Position numbers and translations under genes: made by a program. Below are positions 17,881 through 26,003 of a stretch of 31,136 nt of DNA, one piece after another. The notes under the pieces were generated by a model, which had not been told where the DNA came from, made no database searches, and saw nothing but the letters and a program-made list of their open reading frames with translations. Every line of letters begins with the position of its first letter. The stretch's first letter is position 1. The stretch is from Pollutibacter sp044353505 (lineage in GTDB: Bacteria; Bacteroidota; Bacteroidia; Chitinophagales; Chitinophagaceae), in assembly GCA_044353505.1 (NCBI GenBank), contig JBILBU010000030.1, positions 1 through 31,136 of the forward strand, read 5' to 3'.

Positions 17881-18987
17881 TTATTCGATTTCTACCCTAT
17901 CCAGGTCGCTCTTCCCCCATTTTCCAAGTATTTTACCTTGATCAAGCAGGTAAAGTGTTGGATTAGAGCGGGCAGCTGTTTTGATAGCTACCAAATCGCC
18001 TTTGTATACGGGGATGTTTAGGGATTCCTTTTCCAGTAAGGCTAGCAAATTCGCAGCATCTGAGCTTACAGCAATCATTGGAATCCCTTTTGATGCAGAT
18101 TGCTTATAAATCGTCGCTGCGTCAGTAAGCCAAGCCTGAGCATCCTTGTTAACTGACAACGTAAAAAGAACGAATATTTTTCCAGGATGGGTTAATATGG
18201 CAGTTGTGGTATCATTACCATCAAGTGAAAGAATCACAAAATCCTTAATTTCTGGTATTGCATTTCCTTCTCTGATCAGTTTATCATATCGCCTAACGAA
18301 GGTGTAATCTGTTTCATTGAAATCTTCAGGAAAGTGCTCGGCATCAAATTCAATTTCTTTTCCTTGCTTCAAATACACAAAGTTGATTACTGTACTATCT
18401 GGAATAGATCCAGCGGGAGCTTTCATCTTTTCAGGAATCGAAATTCCTTTTTTGTATGGAAGGCAATCAACGATTGGAAGATGTTTTAGTGCGTAAAATT
18501 GTATCCATACCGAACCAATCGTCACCAACAATAAAACTGCAACAGAAACAATGGTACTTGATAATGCTCTAATTTTATCCTTGTTAAGAAGGAGAAAACC
18601 GATGATGAAGAAAAGGATGATGTCTTTTGTGAAAGATTGACTTGAGGTAAGTTTGATGCAATCACCAAAACAACCGCATTCTTTTATTTTTCCTGAAAAA
18701 ACAGCATACCCAGTTAGGAAAGTAAAAAAAACAATCAATAGAAAAAGTAACCAGCTGAAAAGTTTGAACTGCCAGCCAAGCAAAACCGCTACCCCCGCAA
18801 TGATTTCAAATGAAATCATCATGATTGAAAGTGCCAATGTGTATGGATCAAGAAAATTCATTCCCCAGATCTCAAAGAACTCCTGCATTTTATAGCTTAG
18901 TCCCATTGGATCATTGGCCTTAATTAAGCCACTAAAAATGAATAATACGCCTACGATTATTCTAGAAACAGAAAGTGAAATTTTCAT
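17881..18987 (-). CDS. DoxX/MauE-like membrane protein with thioredoxin-like C-terminus (BT_3928 family)
   Basis: A 368-residue protein. The N-terminal half has four membrane segments (~8-25, 48-70, 76-97, 118-135) and a MauE-like Cys cluster CGCFGDC at 104-110. A further helix (~140-160) leads to a soluble, probably periplasmic, domain that ends in a thioredoxin-like fold (IFVLFTLSVNKDAQAWL, GIPMIAVSSDA, NPTLYLLDQGKILGKWG) without a CXXC active site. This architecture matches proteins named BT_3928 family in Bacteroidota. A role in redox handling at the membrane is likely but unproven. It begins 9 nt after the DUF1599 gene and is cotranscribed with it. Confidence 0.88.
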   Translation of the reverse strand: MKISLSVSRIIVGVLFIFSGLIKANDPMGLSYKMQEFFEIWGMNFLDPYTLALSIMMISFEIIAGVAVLLGWQFKLFSWLLFLLIVFFTFLTGYAVFSGKIKECGCFGDCIKLTSSQSFTKDIILFFIIGFLLLNKDKIRALSSTIVSVAVLLLVTIGSVWIQFYALKHLPIVDCLPYKKGISIPEKMKAPAGSIPDSTVINFVYLKQGKEIEFDAEHFPEDFNETDYTFVRRYDKLIREGNAIPEIKDFVILSLDGNDTTTAILTHPGKIFVLFTLSVNKDAQAWLTDAATIYKQSASKGIPMIAVSSDAANLLALLEKESLNIPVYKGDLVAIKTAARSNPTLYLLDQGKILGKWGKSDLDRVEIE

Positions 18988-18996
18988 AAATAAAAC

Positions 18997-19554
18997 TTAA
19001 GCGGTATGTCCGGATTTTTTCTCTTCAATTAGAATAAGCGCAAAGATTGCATAGTTGATGATGTCTGTAAAATTTGCATCAATTCCTTCACTCATAATTG
19101 TTTTTCCGTCGTTTGCAAGAATTTGTCTGATCCTGCTTAGTTTCATGATGATCAGATCTACAAAGCTTTCTTGGCTCATCTCTCTCCATGCTTCACCATA
19201 ATCGTGGTTTTTATCCAGCATGGTTGCTCTTACTGCAACAATTTGTTGATTATATTTTTCATCCACTTCAACCGGATCCAACTCATCAACTTCAGCATCT
19301 CCCAAGGTTAGTTGGATCAAGCCAATTACACCATAGTTAACAATACCCCTAAATTCGGCATTGATATCATCACCTACTTTTTGGGTCTTGAGTTCTTGTA
19401 TTGTCCGAATGCGTTTTGCCTTAATGTAGATTTGATCAGTGATTGATATGATCCTCAAGCACCTCCATGAAGTGCCATAATCACGGGTCTTTTTTAAAAA
19501 AATATCTTTGCAGGAATGAACTGCCTGATCGTATTGTATGTTTGTCGAATCCAT
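18997..19554 (-). CDS. DUF1599 protein with two tandem repeats
   Basis: A 185-residue, mainly helical protein made of two copies of the same ~75-residue unit. Copy 1 (~8-85) has DYGTSWR, IKAKRIR, INAEFRGIVNYGVIGLI; copy 2 (~100-180) has DYGEAWR, MKLSRIR, IDANFTDIINYAIFALI. DUF1599 has been linked by comparative genomics to nucleotide-modification gene sets in phages, but in Bacteroidota it is mostly seen, as here, upstream of the DoxX gene. The shared DYGxxWR and Asn-Tyr positions are probably the functional ones. The catalytic activity is unknown. Confidence 0.88.
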   Translation of the reverse strand: MDSTNIQYDQAVHSCKDIFLKKTRDYGTSWRCLRIISITDQIYIKAKRIRTIQELKTQKVGDDINAEFRGIVNYGVIGLIQLTLGDAEVDELDPVEVDEKYNQQIVAVRATMLDKNHDYGEAWREMSQESFVDLIIMKLSRIRQILANDGKTIMSEGIDANFTDIINYAIFALILIEEKKSGHTA

Positions 19555-19625
19555 GCTTTTCTTAAGTAAAAATCCTTTCAGTCTAGTTTTAGATAAATTT
19601 AGTTCAATTTTACAACCTATGCTGG

Positions 19626-19633
19626 CAAAAATA
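19626..19633 (-). promoter_or_regulatory. Candidate -7 box for the DUF1599-DoxX pair
   Basis: On the minus strand TATTTTTG fits TAnnTTTG exactly, 72 nt before the DUF1599 start codon, in the spacer divergent from folP. No -33 element at the expected distance. Confidence 0.45.
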
Positions 19634-19647
19634 GTAAAGGAATCAAC

Positions 19648-20478
19648 ATGATCACACTTAATTCAAGGGGAAGACAACTAAAGTCTGAAAAACCACTCGT
19701 CATGGGGATCATCAATTGCACTGATGATTCTTTCTACAAGGCTAGCAGATCACAACAAACAGATTTGACCTTTAGGCGAATAGACGAGATGGTGTCTCTG
19801 GGAGCTGATATTATCGATGTAGGTGGACAAAGTACCAAGCCCGGAACGCTCCAGGTTTCTTTGGATGTTGAGTTGGAAAGAATCTCTCCAGCTATCTCCT
19901 ACCTTAATTCAACATATCCAGATGTGTGGGTATCAATTGACACTACCCGATCGATTGTGGCTTCCCATGCGGTTGACTTAGGTGCTTATATCGTTAACGA
20001 CATCAGTGGCGGTGAGATGGATCCAGTGATGATACCAACAGTGGCTCTTTTAGATGTGCCCTTTATCTGTATGCACATGCAAGGTCGCCCTAGCACCATG
20101 CAGGACAATCCTCTTTATGATGATGTTGTAGGTGAGCTTGTTCACTTTTTTACTAAAAAAATTATTGCGTGTAAATCTGCCGGTATTAAAGAAATCATCA
20201 TTGACCCTGGTTTTGGTTTCGGAAAAACAATTGAGCATAACTATACCCTCGTAAAGCATTTACATAAATTGGCATCTTTAAATACTCCTCTGCTTGTTGG
20301 CTTTTCAAGGAAGTCTATGATCTACAAGCCATTGGGCACATCACCAGAAGATGCCTTGAATGGCACCACGGTACTCAACACAATTGCCCTGCTGAACGGG
20401 GCCTCAATATTGAGGGTTCATGATGTCAAGGAGGCTATGGAGGTTGTTCAACTGATAAAACAACTGCAGCGAGCATAA
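19648..20478 (+). CDS. folP: Dihydropteroate synthase
   Basis: A 276-residue TIM-barrel enzyme that joins p-aminobenzoate to dihydropterin diphosphate in folate synthesis, the target of sulfonamides. Family motifs are VMGIINCTDDSFY (residues ~18-30), DVGGQSTKPG, IDTTRS, VNDISGG, MHMQGRPSTMQ, IDPGFGFGKT and GFSRKSM. Length is normal. It is divergent from DUF1599 and followed at once by a strong terminator. In many Bacteroidota I recall the diadenylate cyclase gene directly after folP; it is absent here. Confidence 0.96.
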   Translation: MITLNSRGRQLKSEKPLVMGIINCTDDSFYKASRSQQTDLTFRRIDEMVSLGADIIDVGGQSTKPGTLQVSLDVELERISPAISYLNSTYPDVWVSIDTTRSIVASHAVDLGAYIVNDISGGEMDPVMIPTVALLDVPFICMHMQGRPSTMQDNPLYDDVVGELVHFFTKKIIACKSAGIKEIIIDPGFGFGKTIEHNYTLVKHLHKLASLNTPLLVGFSRKSMIYKPLGTSPEDALNGTTVLNTIALLNGASILRVHDVKEAMEVVQLIKQLQRA

Positions 20479-20509
20479 AAAAAGAGCATCCGAGGATGCT
20501 CTTTTTTTT
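20477..20509. terminator. Bidirectional terminator between folP and the FKBP gene
   Basis: Perfect inverted repeat AGAGCATCC / GGATGCTCT with a 2-nt loop (GA), extended by an A-run before and a T-run after (arms 20477-20491 and 20494-20509). It lies 0-30 nt from the two converging stop codons, so it can end both transcripts. Confidence 0.92.
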
Positions 20510-20530
20510 GAAAGTATTTGCTAGATTTCA

Positions 20531-21469
20531 CTAACGTCTTTGTCTCATGTCTGTTTTAGGACGATTAGCATCCTGTGGTTTAACTTCTACCACTTCGATA
20601 TCAAAAATCAGGTTTTCGTTAGGCTTAATAACCGGTGCACTGCCTTGTGGACCATAACCCATGCTAGAAGGGATGAATATTTTTCCAACACTACCTTGTT
20701 TGAAGGAAGTAATACCTTCAAGCATTCCTTGAATAGCACCTTCTTGTTTTGAAACAAAAAAGAAGGTCTCCATACCATGCGGTGTGAATTGTTTGCTGCT
20801 GTCTGTGTTTGAATCAAAGTATTTGCCTTTAAAGTTGGATCCGGAATATTTTATACCTACAACCATTCCAGAATCAGCCTTTGGACCAGTACCTTCTTTT
20901 TCAATTAAAACAAACACACTGTTGTTCACTTTAGTTGCCTTAATATTTTTTTCGGTCAGGTATTTTTCAATATCCTGAAGTTCGCGCCCTCTGAAATTAT
21001 TGATCTCTGATGTGTAATCTGCAATAGCAATGTCACGTGCAGATTTACCATCCTTGTCCTTGAAGATATCAAGGATCTTGATGGTTACAGATTGCTTATC
21101 ACCTTTTTTCATATAAGGTGGTACACCAAACTGAGGATTCTTTTGCAGGGTATCAAAAAACTGATAGCAGAGTGCGCTATCTCCAACATTCATTTTAGTT
21201 AAGAATTCGGAGAAGTCGTGGTACCTACCTGCACTATCAACCTGATCGTAGGCGGGCATAAAATCGTAAGAACTAACGATGGTAGAATCCTTGTAGGTGA
21301 GCTTGTACTGAAATTTTACGATGTCTCCATGCGCAAGTTTCTCTCCTTTGCTAGTGCCTTTGATGATTTTGTATTCAAGTCCTGATTTTGTTTTTTCAAA
21401 ACCAATTTTGTTGCACGCATTCAGCAAAAGCAATGAGCAGGCAATTAGAAGCAGTGTTGTTTTTTTCAT
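20531..21469 (-). CDS. FKBP-type peptidyl-prolyl isomerase, lipoprotein
   Basis: A 312-residue protein started at MKKTTLLLIACSLLLLNAC, a lipoprotein signal with a lipobox ending at Cys19; the longer frame (to 21667) runs into the upstream DHH gene and is discarded. The C-terminal FKBP domain (~190-300) shows VGIKYSG, IQGMLEGI, GSVGKIFIPSSMGYGP and NLIFDIEVVEV. The preceding half (~25-150) has the same order of elements (GDIVKFQYKLTY, MNVGDSALC, VTIKILDIF) and looks like a second, degenerate FKBP domain. It should act as a folding catalyst in the periplasm or outer membrane. It is 10 nt downstream of the DHH gene. Confidence 0.92.
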   Translation of the reverse strand: MKKTTLLLIACSLLLLNACNKIGFEKTKSGLEYKIIKGTSKGEKLAHGDIVKFQYKLTYKDSTIVSSYDFMPAYDQVDSAGRYHDFSEFLTKMNVGDSALCYQFFDTLQKNPQFGVPPYMKKGDKQSVTIKILDIFKDKDGKSARDIAIADYTSEINNFRGRELQDIEKYLTEKNIKATKVNNSVFVLIEKEGTGPKADSGMVVGIKYSGSNFKGKYFDSNTDSSKQFTPHGMETFFFVSKQEGAIQGMLEGITSFKQGSVGKIFIPSSMGYGPQGSAPVIKPNENLIFDIEVVEVKPQDANRPKTDMRQRR

Positions 21470-21479
21470 TGTTTGGTAG

Positions 21480-22484
21480 TTAAAGTGTAGTTGTATATTC
21501 TTGCAAGGCTTGTTTAAAAATTTCAATATTCTTTTCAAGGGAATCAAAGCTTCTGCCTCCTGACGCGTTGTAGTGGCCGCCACCATTAAAATATTTTCTT
21601 GCAAAGCTATTGCAATCAAAAGTCTCTTTGCTCCTAAATGACCACCTTCTTTCTTCGTCCCTGTCAATTAATAGGGCTGACATCTCAATTCCTTTGATTG
21701 ATAGCGGAAAGTTAACCAACCCTTCAGTGTCTCCAGTCTTAATATGGAACTTCAAGATATCTTGTTTCGGAACTGCAATCAAAGCCGTGTTGAATTCGTA
21801 AAAGACCTCGAGGCAGTTACTCAACACATGACCAGTAAAGCGAAGTCGATTTTCTAGGAAGTTATCATATACGGCAGAATGTATTTTTGAATGGTCGATA
21901 CCATACGACTGCAGTTCGGCAGCCATAAAATGCACGCTGGGAGTAGTGGATGCGAACCTAAATGAACCAGTATCCGACATTACACCAGCGTATAGACAGG
22001 CTGCAATCTCCTTATCAATCAGGTCTTTTCTTCCTGAGAGCAAAATAAAATCGTAGATCATTTCAGCTGTTGAGCTTTTGCTGATATCGCTTTGGCCGTA
22101 GTTGAAACATTCTGTTTGGGGTTCACGGTGATGGTCTATCAACACTTTTTGGCAAGACAAACCTTCAAGCACCTTCTCCATATTTCTTGTTCTGCCAAAA
22201 TGGTTGAAATCTATACAAAACAACCATTTGCAGCTTGAAAGGTATTTTTCAGCCTGTGCCCTATCTCCGTCAAAATCTATTACTTCGTCACAGCCCGGCA
22301 TCCACTTGAGGAAATCAGCCCAATTGGTTGGTGAAATGACTTTAACAGGATGACCAAGATGCTTTAAGAAATGAAAGAGTCCAAGTGCCGAGCCCATTGC
22401 ATCAGGATCTGGTTTTTGATGCATGGTAATGACAATCGGTTCCGATGACTGCAAGGCGGTGAATATGGATGAGATTTCTTTCAT
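21480..22484 (-). CDS. DHH/DHHA1 phosphoesterase (NrnA-like oligoribonuclease/pAp phosphatase)
   Basis: A 334-residue protein with the DHH motifs in order: MHQKPDPDAMGSALG (~21-35), the Asp of IDFNHFGR, the DHH signature LIDHHREP (D117-H118-H119), and SDTGSFRFASTTP. The DHHA1 domain ends with GGGHYNASGG, which binds the substrate. NrnA-type enzymes degrade 2-5-nt RNAs and dephosphorylate pAp using Mn2+. It leads a two-gene run with the FKBP gene. A perfect TACATTTG box ends only 8 nt before the start codon, so the transcript may have almost no leader. Confidence 0.93.
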   Translation of the reverse strand: MKEISSIFTALQSSEPIVITMHQKPDPDAMGSALGLFHFLKHLGHPVKVISPTNWADFLKWMPGCDEVIDFDGDRAQAEKYLSSCKWLFCIDFNHFGRTRNMEKVLEGLSCQKVLIDHHREPQTECFNYGQSDISKSSTAEMIYDFILLSGRKDLIDKEIAACLYAGVMSDTGSFRFASTTPSVHFMAAELQSYGIDHSKIHSAVYDNFLENRLRFTGHVLSNCLEVFYEFNTALIAVPKQDILKFHIKTGDTEGLVNFPLSIKGIEMSALLIDRDEERRWSFRSKETFDCNSFARKYFNGGGHYNASGGRSFDSLEKNIEIFKQALQEYTTTL

Positions 22485-22492
22485 TTGGACAG

Positions 22493-22500
22493 CAAATGTA
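22493..22500 (-). promoter_or_regulatory. Candidate -7 box for the DHH-FKBP pair
   Basis: On the minus strand TACATTTG matches TAnnTTTG. The start codon begins 9 nt beyond it (22484), so the expected transcript start falls within a few nt of the ATG. Confidence 0.6.
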
Positions 22501-22536
22501 CGGTTAAAGCCAGAAAATGGATAATCCCTTTTTTTC

Positions 22537-22567
22537 TTGGGTTATGGCATGGCTTAGGTTAACTTCG
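22537..22567 (+). promoter_or_regulatory. Candidate promoter for ndk
   Basis: TTGG at 22537-22540 and TAACTTCG at 22560-22567 are separated by 19 nt, the spacing usual for Bacteroidota -33/-7 elements; the -7 has one mismatch to TAnnTTTG. The ndk start codon is 21 nt downstream. Confidence 0.55.
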
Positions 22568-22587
22568 CAGTTCTAAAAAATGAATTT

Positions 22588-23004
22588 ATGAGCAACAAAA
22601 CGTTTACAATGGTGAAGCCAGATGCTTTTGCAGCTGGAAATGCCGGTGCAATTCTCAAACATATTGAAAATGCGGGGTTTAAGATTAAAGCAATGAAGCT
22701 TATTAAGCTAACAGCTGAAAAAGCGGGTGAATTTTATGCCGTTCACAGTGAAAGACCCTTTTATGGTGAATTGGTGGCTTTTATGAGCAGTGGTCCAATT
22801 GTTGCAGCCATTCTGGAAAAAGACAATGCCGTTGAAGAATTCAGGAAACTTATTGGGGCAACCAATCCTGCCAATGCAGAAGAGGGAACCATTAGGAAGT
22901 TATATGCCAAAAGTATTGGCGAAAACGCTGTTCACGGAAGTGATAGCGACGAAAATGCTGCCATTGAAGGAAGTTTCTTCTTCTCTGCTTTTGAGAAGAT
23001 CTAA
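22588..23004 (+). CDS. ndk: Nucleoside diphosphate kinase
   Basis: A 138-residue NDK, which transfers the gamma phosphate from ATP to other NDPs through a phosphohistidine. The N-terminus TFTMVKPDAF, the segment SERPFYGELVAFMSSGP and the active-site NAVHGSDS (H116) are all present, and length is normal. It is monocistronic in appearance: divergent from the DHH gene and separated by ~190 nt from the UbiD start, which has its own promoter box. Confidence 0.97.
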   Translation: MSNKTFTMVKPDAFAAGNAGAILKHIENAGFKIKAMKLIKLTAEKAGEFYAVHSERPFYGELVAFMSSGPIVAAILEKDNAVEEFRKLIGATNPANAEEGTIRKLYAKSIGENAVHGSDSDENAAIEGSFFFSAFEKI

Positions 23005-23166
23005 GAATTCAGGGTCGATACCTTGCTGAAACTTGTCTGTTAAGCTGGTAAGTCTTTTTGGGTCCTAAGAATCAATAAAACAATCCGGAATATGAGTTTT
23101 TATCCTGAAAATGGATTGAATCCATATTTCGGATTTTTTATTCCAACTTTCCCTAATTCGACGTGT

Positions 23167-23174
23167 TATATTTG
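23167..23174 (+). promoter_or_regulatory. Candidate -7 box for the UbiD gene; decides its start
   Basis: TATATTTG matches TAnnTTTG exactly and lies 17 nt before ATG 23191. Because it falls inside the alternative N-terminal extension beginning at 23092, it supports the shorter protein. Confidence 0.65.
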
Positions 23175-23190
23175 CAATTCAATAAGAGCG

Positions 23191-25029
23191 ATGGCGTATC
23201 AATCCCTGGAACAGTGTTTGTTAGACCTTGAACAACACGGACAATTAATTAGAGTGAAAGAGGAGGTTGACCCCCATCTCGAAATGGCAACCATCCACCA
23301 TCGGGTTTATGAAGCAGGTGGACCAGCCCTTTTATTCGAAAATGTCAAGGGTTCTAGATTCAGAACCGCTTCCAACATCTTTGGATCTCTAGAGAGAAGT
23401 CGTTTTATTTTTCGTGACACACTGGATCAAATGCAGAAACTGATCAAACTCAAGAATGATCCGATTGCAGCGCTAAAAAATCCTTTTCAACATCTTGGCG
23501 CCCTATTCGCTGGCACTAAAGCCTTCCCGCTTAAAAATCCAATCAATAAGCCCGTACTTTTTCAGGAAATTTCCATTCAAGATATTCCACAAATAAAACA
23601 CTGGCCAAACGATGGAGGTGCCTTTGTTACCCTCCCACAAGTCTATACAGAGGATATTGATCATCCTGGAATAATGAACGCCAACCTGGGCATGTACCGT
23701 ATTCAGCTTTCTGGCAATGACTATATCATGAATCAGGAGATTGGGTTACATTACCAATTGCACCGCGGTATTGGTGTTCACCAGACAAAAGCAAATAAAA
23801 AAGGCCTGCCTTTGAAAGTCAGCATCTTTGTAGGCGGTCCACCATCCCACAGCGTGGCTGCTGTAATGCCGCTGCCTGAAGGGTTAAGCGAAATGACCTT
23901 TGCAGGGGCTTTAGGTGGAAGAAGGTTTAGGTATGTCTATCGAGATGGGTTTGCCATTAGTACCGATGCAGATTTTGTAATCACTGGGGAAGTACTTCCT
24001 GAGCAAAACAAGCCAGAAGGTCCATTTGGCGATCATCTTGGTTATTATAGTTTAACGCACCCCTTTCCACTCATGCGCGTTCACAAGGTGTATGCCCGGA
24101 AAGATGCGATATGGCCTTTTACAGTTGTGGGCAGACCTCCTCAGGAAGATACCAGCTTCGGACAGCTCATCCATGAAATAACAGGTGCTGCAATTCCAAA
24201 AGAAATTCCTGGACTGAAAGAAGTTCATGCCGTTGATGCTGCCGGTGTTCACCCCTTATTGCTTGCCATCGGAAGCGAAAGGTACACACCCTATATGCCT
24301 ACAAAGCAGCCTGCAGAACTGCTGACTATTGCTAATCATATTTTGGGAACTGGACAGCTTAGTTTGGCGAAGTTCTTGTTTATTACTGCAGACGATCATA
24401 ACGCTATATTAACACATGATGAGTCGCAATTTTTACAATATATACTTGAACGATTGCATTTAGATCGAGATATCCATTTTTACACCCATACCACAATCGA
24501 TACACTAGATTACTCTGGAACATCACTCAATTCAGGAAGTAAAGTTGTTTTTGCAGCATATGGAGATCCTATTAGGATATTGGACACAGAAATTCCTGAG
24601 GCGATTAAAAATCTTGAAGGCATCACCGATTGCCGTTTAATTTTCCCTGGTGTTGTTGCCATTCAAACAGTACCGTATACCGATAATAAACAGATCTCAA
24701 AGTCAATTGAATCATGGAACAATCAATTGTCTGATCGAATTGAAACCGTAACCGGCACTCCCCTATTGATCTTGTGTGATGATGCAGCCTTTACTGCAGC
24801 CAGCATAAGAAACTTTCTTTGGGTTAGCTTTACGAGGTGCAATCCATCCCACGATATTCATGGTATTCTGGAAACTGTTGTAGATAAACATTGGGGCTGC
24901 AAAGGACCAATTGTTATTGATTCGCGTGTTAAACCCCATCATGCTCCGTCAGTTGAACTAGACCCAGTTGTGCTGAAGAAAACCGATCGATTGTTTGAAA
25001 AAGGGGGAAGTTTATATGGTAAGCTTTAA
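23191..25029 (+). CDS. UbiD family decarboxylase
   Basis: A 612-residue protein beginning MAYQSLEQCLLDLEQHGQLI; the 33-residue upstream extension is rejected because a promoter box lies within it and family members start near this point. UbiD enzymes use prenylated FMN to (de)carboxylate unsaturated or aromatic acids, as in quinone synthesis. Visible family segments include GGPALLFENVKGS, the conserved GPFGDHLGYY after E276, VGRPPQEDT and the C-terminal RVKPHHAP. No ubiX (prFMN synthase) gene is in the window. Its 3' end is partly duplicated about 1.1 kb downstream in decayed form (26004-26137). Menaquinone-related function is plausible but not shown. Confidence 0.93.
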   Translation: MAYQSLEQCLLDLEQHGQLIRVKEEVDPHLEMATIHHRVYEAGGPALLFENVKGSRFRTASNIFGSLERSRFIFRDTLDQMQKLIKLKNDPIAALKNPFQHLGALFAGTKAFPLKNPINKPVLFQEISIQDIPQIKHWPNDGGAFVTLPQVYTEDIDHPGIMNANLGMYRIQLSGNDYIMNQEIGLHYQLHRGIGVHQTKANKKGLPLKVSIFVGGPPSHSVAAVMPLPEGLSEMTFAGALGGRRFRYVYRDGFAISTDADFVITGEVLPEQNKPEGPFGDHLGYYSLTHPFPLMRVHKVYARKDAIWPFTVVGRPPQEDTSFGQLIHEITGAAIPKEIPGLKEVHAVDAAGVHPLLLAIGSERYTPYMPTKQPAELLTIANHILGTGQLSLAKFLFITADDHNAILTHDESQFLQYILERLHLDRDIHFYTHTTIDTLDYSGTSLNSGSKVVFAAYGDPIRILDTEIPEAIKNLEGITDCRLIFPGVVAIQTVPYTDNKQISKSIESWNNQLSDRIETVTGTPLLILCDDAAFTAASIRNFLWVSFTRCNPSHDIHGILETVVDKHWGCKGPIVIDSRVKPHHAPSVELDPVVLKKTDRLFEKGGSLYGKL

Positions 25030-25118
25030 AAGATGGGAACACCTATTTTAGTATTTCATTTACGTCATCATGTTCAGTGAATTACCTTTATAGCAACAAC
25101 CTTTTAATAGAACAAAAC

Positions 25119-25183
25119 AAATACCAATTTATATCCTGAATCTTGAACTGCCTATCATTTTAATCACACATTAATTGGTATTT
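25119..25183. repeat. 11-bp inverted repeat with 43-nt loop downstream of ubiD
   Basis: AAATACCAATT at 25119-25129 and its exact reverse complement AATTGGTATTT at 25173-25183, followed by a T-run. The loop is long for an intrinsic terminator; it may still be the ubiD transcript end or a small AT-rich insertion. Confidence 0.6.
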
Positions 25184-25223
25184 TTTATTAATTTCATAAA
25201 GTAAAGCACTAATATAAAATAGT

Positions 25224-25985
25224 ATGAAGCTTGTCATAAAACTGGTATTCTTTATTTCATCTTTTAGCGTGATCATGCTTAGTACATCATGCCGTAAAGA
25301 AAGCGACCCTCTAAAAATAGTTTACGGTCCGGCTGTGTCGATTGGCGATGGGGAAGTCCGTGCTTGGGTATCTGAGGATCCTTCTGGAAATCCTACAGCA
25401 GTTGGCATTAGTATATCCGAAGAAGCGCTCAACGATCTTCCTACAATCAATCAAGAATACATACTCACCTTTGACCCAAGTTCGGCCACCCATTTCTATA
25501 AATTTGTATCCTTAGATTGGAGTGCACATGGACATATTCCTAACAATGTGTATGATATCTCCCACTTTGATGTTCATTTTTTTAACATCGAACAATCAGA
25601 GCGCATGATGATTGGATCAAACGGAAGTGATGAGATTTCAGTTCCTCCTGCAGCACGATACATCCCTTCGTCATACGGGCTTTTAATAGGAGGAGCACCT
25701 ACAATGGGAGCTCATTGGTTTGATCTTTTAGGAGATGAGTTTAATGGTAAAACATTTACAAAAACGTTTATTTGGGGTTCAAACAATGGACAAGTTGTTT
25801 TCTGGGAGCCGATGGTTACACATCATTATTTGATGACAAAACCTAATTCGGTAACAGCCTTGCGTCAGCCTGCAGCTTTCCAGCAAGACGGGTGGTATCC
25901 CCAATCGTATACAGTTGACTATTCATCTTCAACCAAAGAATATATTATTTCGCTAAGTGATTTGTCATTTCAAAAGGGACAATAA
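25224..25985 (+). CDS. Putative lipoprotein of unknown function
   Basis: A 253-residue protein. The N-terminus MKLVIKLVFFISSFSVIMLS ends in TSC, a Bacteroidota-style lipobox (Cys23), so it is probably lipid-anchored. The mature part is rich in beta-prone and aromatic residues (VSIGDGEVRAWVSEDPSGNP, FDVHFFNIEQSERMMIG, YGLLIGGAPTMGAHWFDLLG) and resembles the many small secreted proteins with immunoglobulin- or jellyroll-like folds, but I cannot name a family. It is followed by the decayed ubiD 3' end, so it lies between two related segments. No promoter box of the TAnnTTTG form is apparent in the 194-nt upstream spacer. Confidence 0.75.
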   Translation: MKLVIKLVFFISSFSVIMLSTSCRKESDPLKIVYGPAVSIGDGEVRAWVSEDPSGNPTAVGISISEEALNDLPTINQEYILTFDPSSATHFYKFVSLDWSAHGHIPNNVYDISHFDVHFFNIEQSERMMIGSNGSDEISVPPAARYIPSSYGLLIGGAPTMGAHWFDLLGDEFNGKTFTKTFIWGSNNGQVVFWEPMVTHHYLMTKPNSVTALRQPAAFQQDGWYPQSYTVDYSSSTKEYIISLSDLSFQKGQ

Positions 25986-26003
25986 AGAAGTTGTTTATTT
26001 TTC

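Noticed and set aside
21470..21667. 66-residue N-terminal extension of the FKBP protein
   Set aside because: Lies inside the DHH phosphoesterase gene and would bury the lipoprotein signal peptide.
23092..23190. 33-residue N-terminal extension of UbiD
   Set aside because: Contains a perfect -7 promoter box and looks unlike a UbiD N-terminus.
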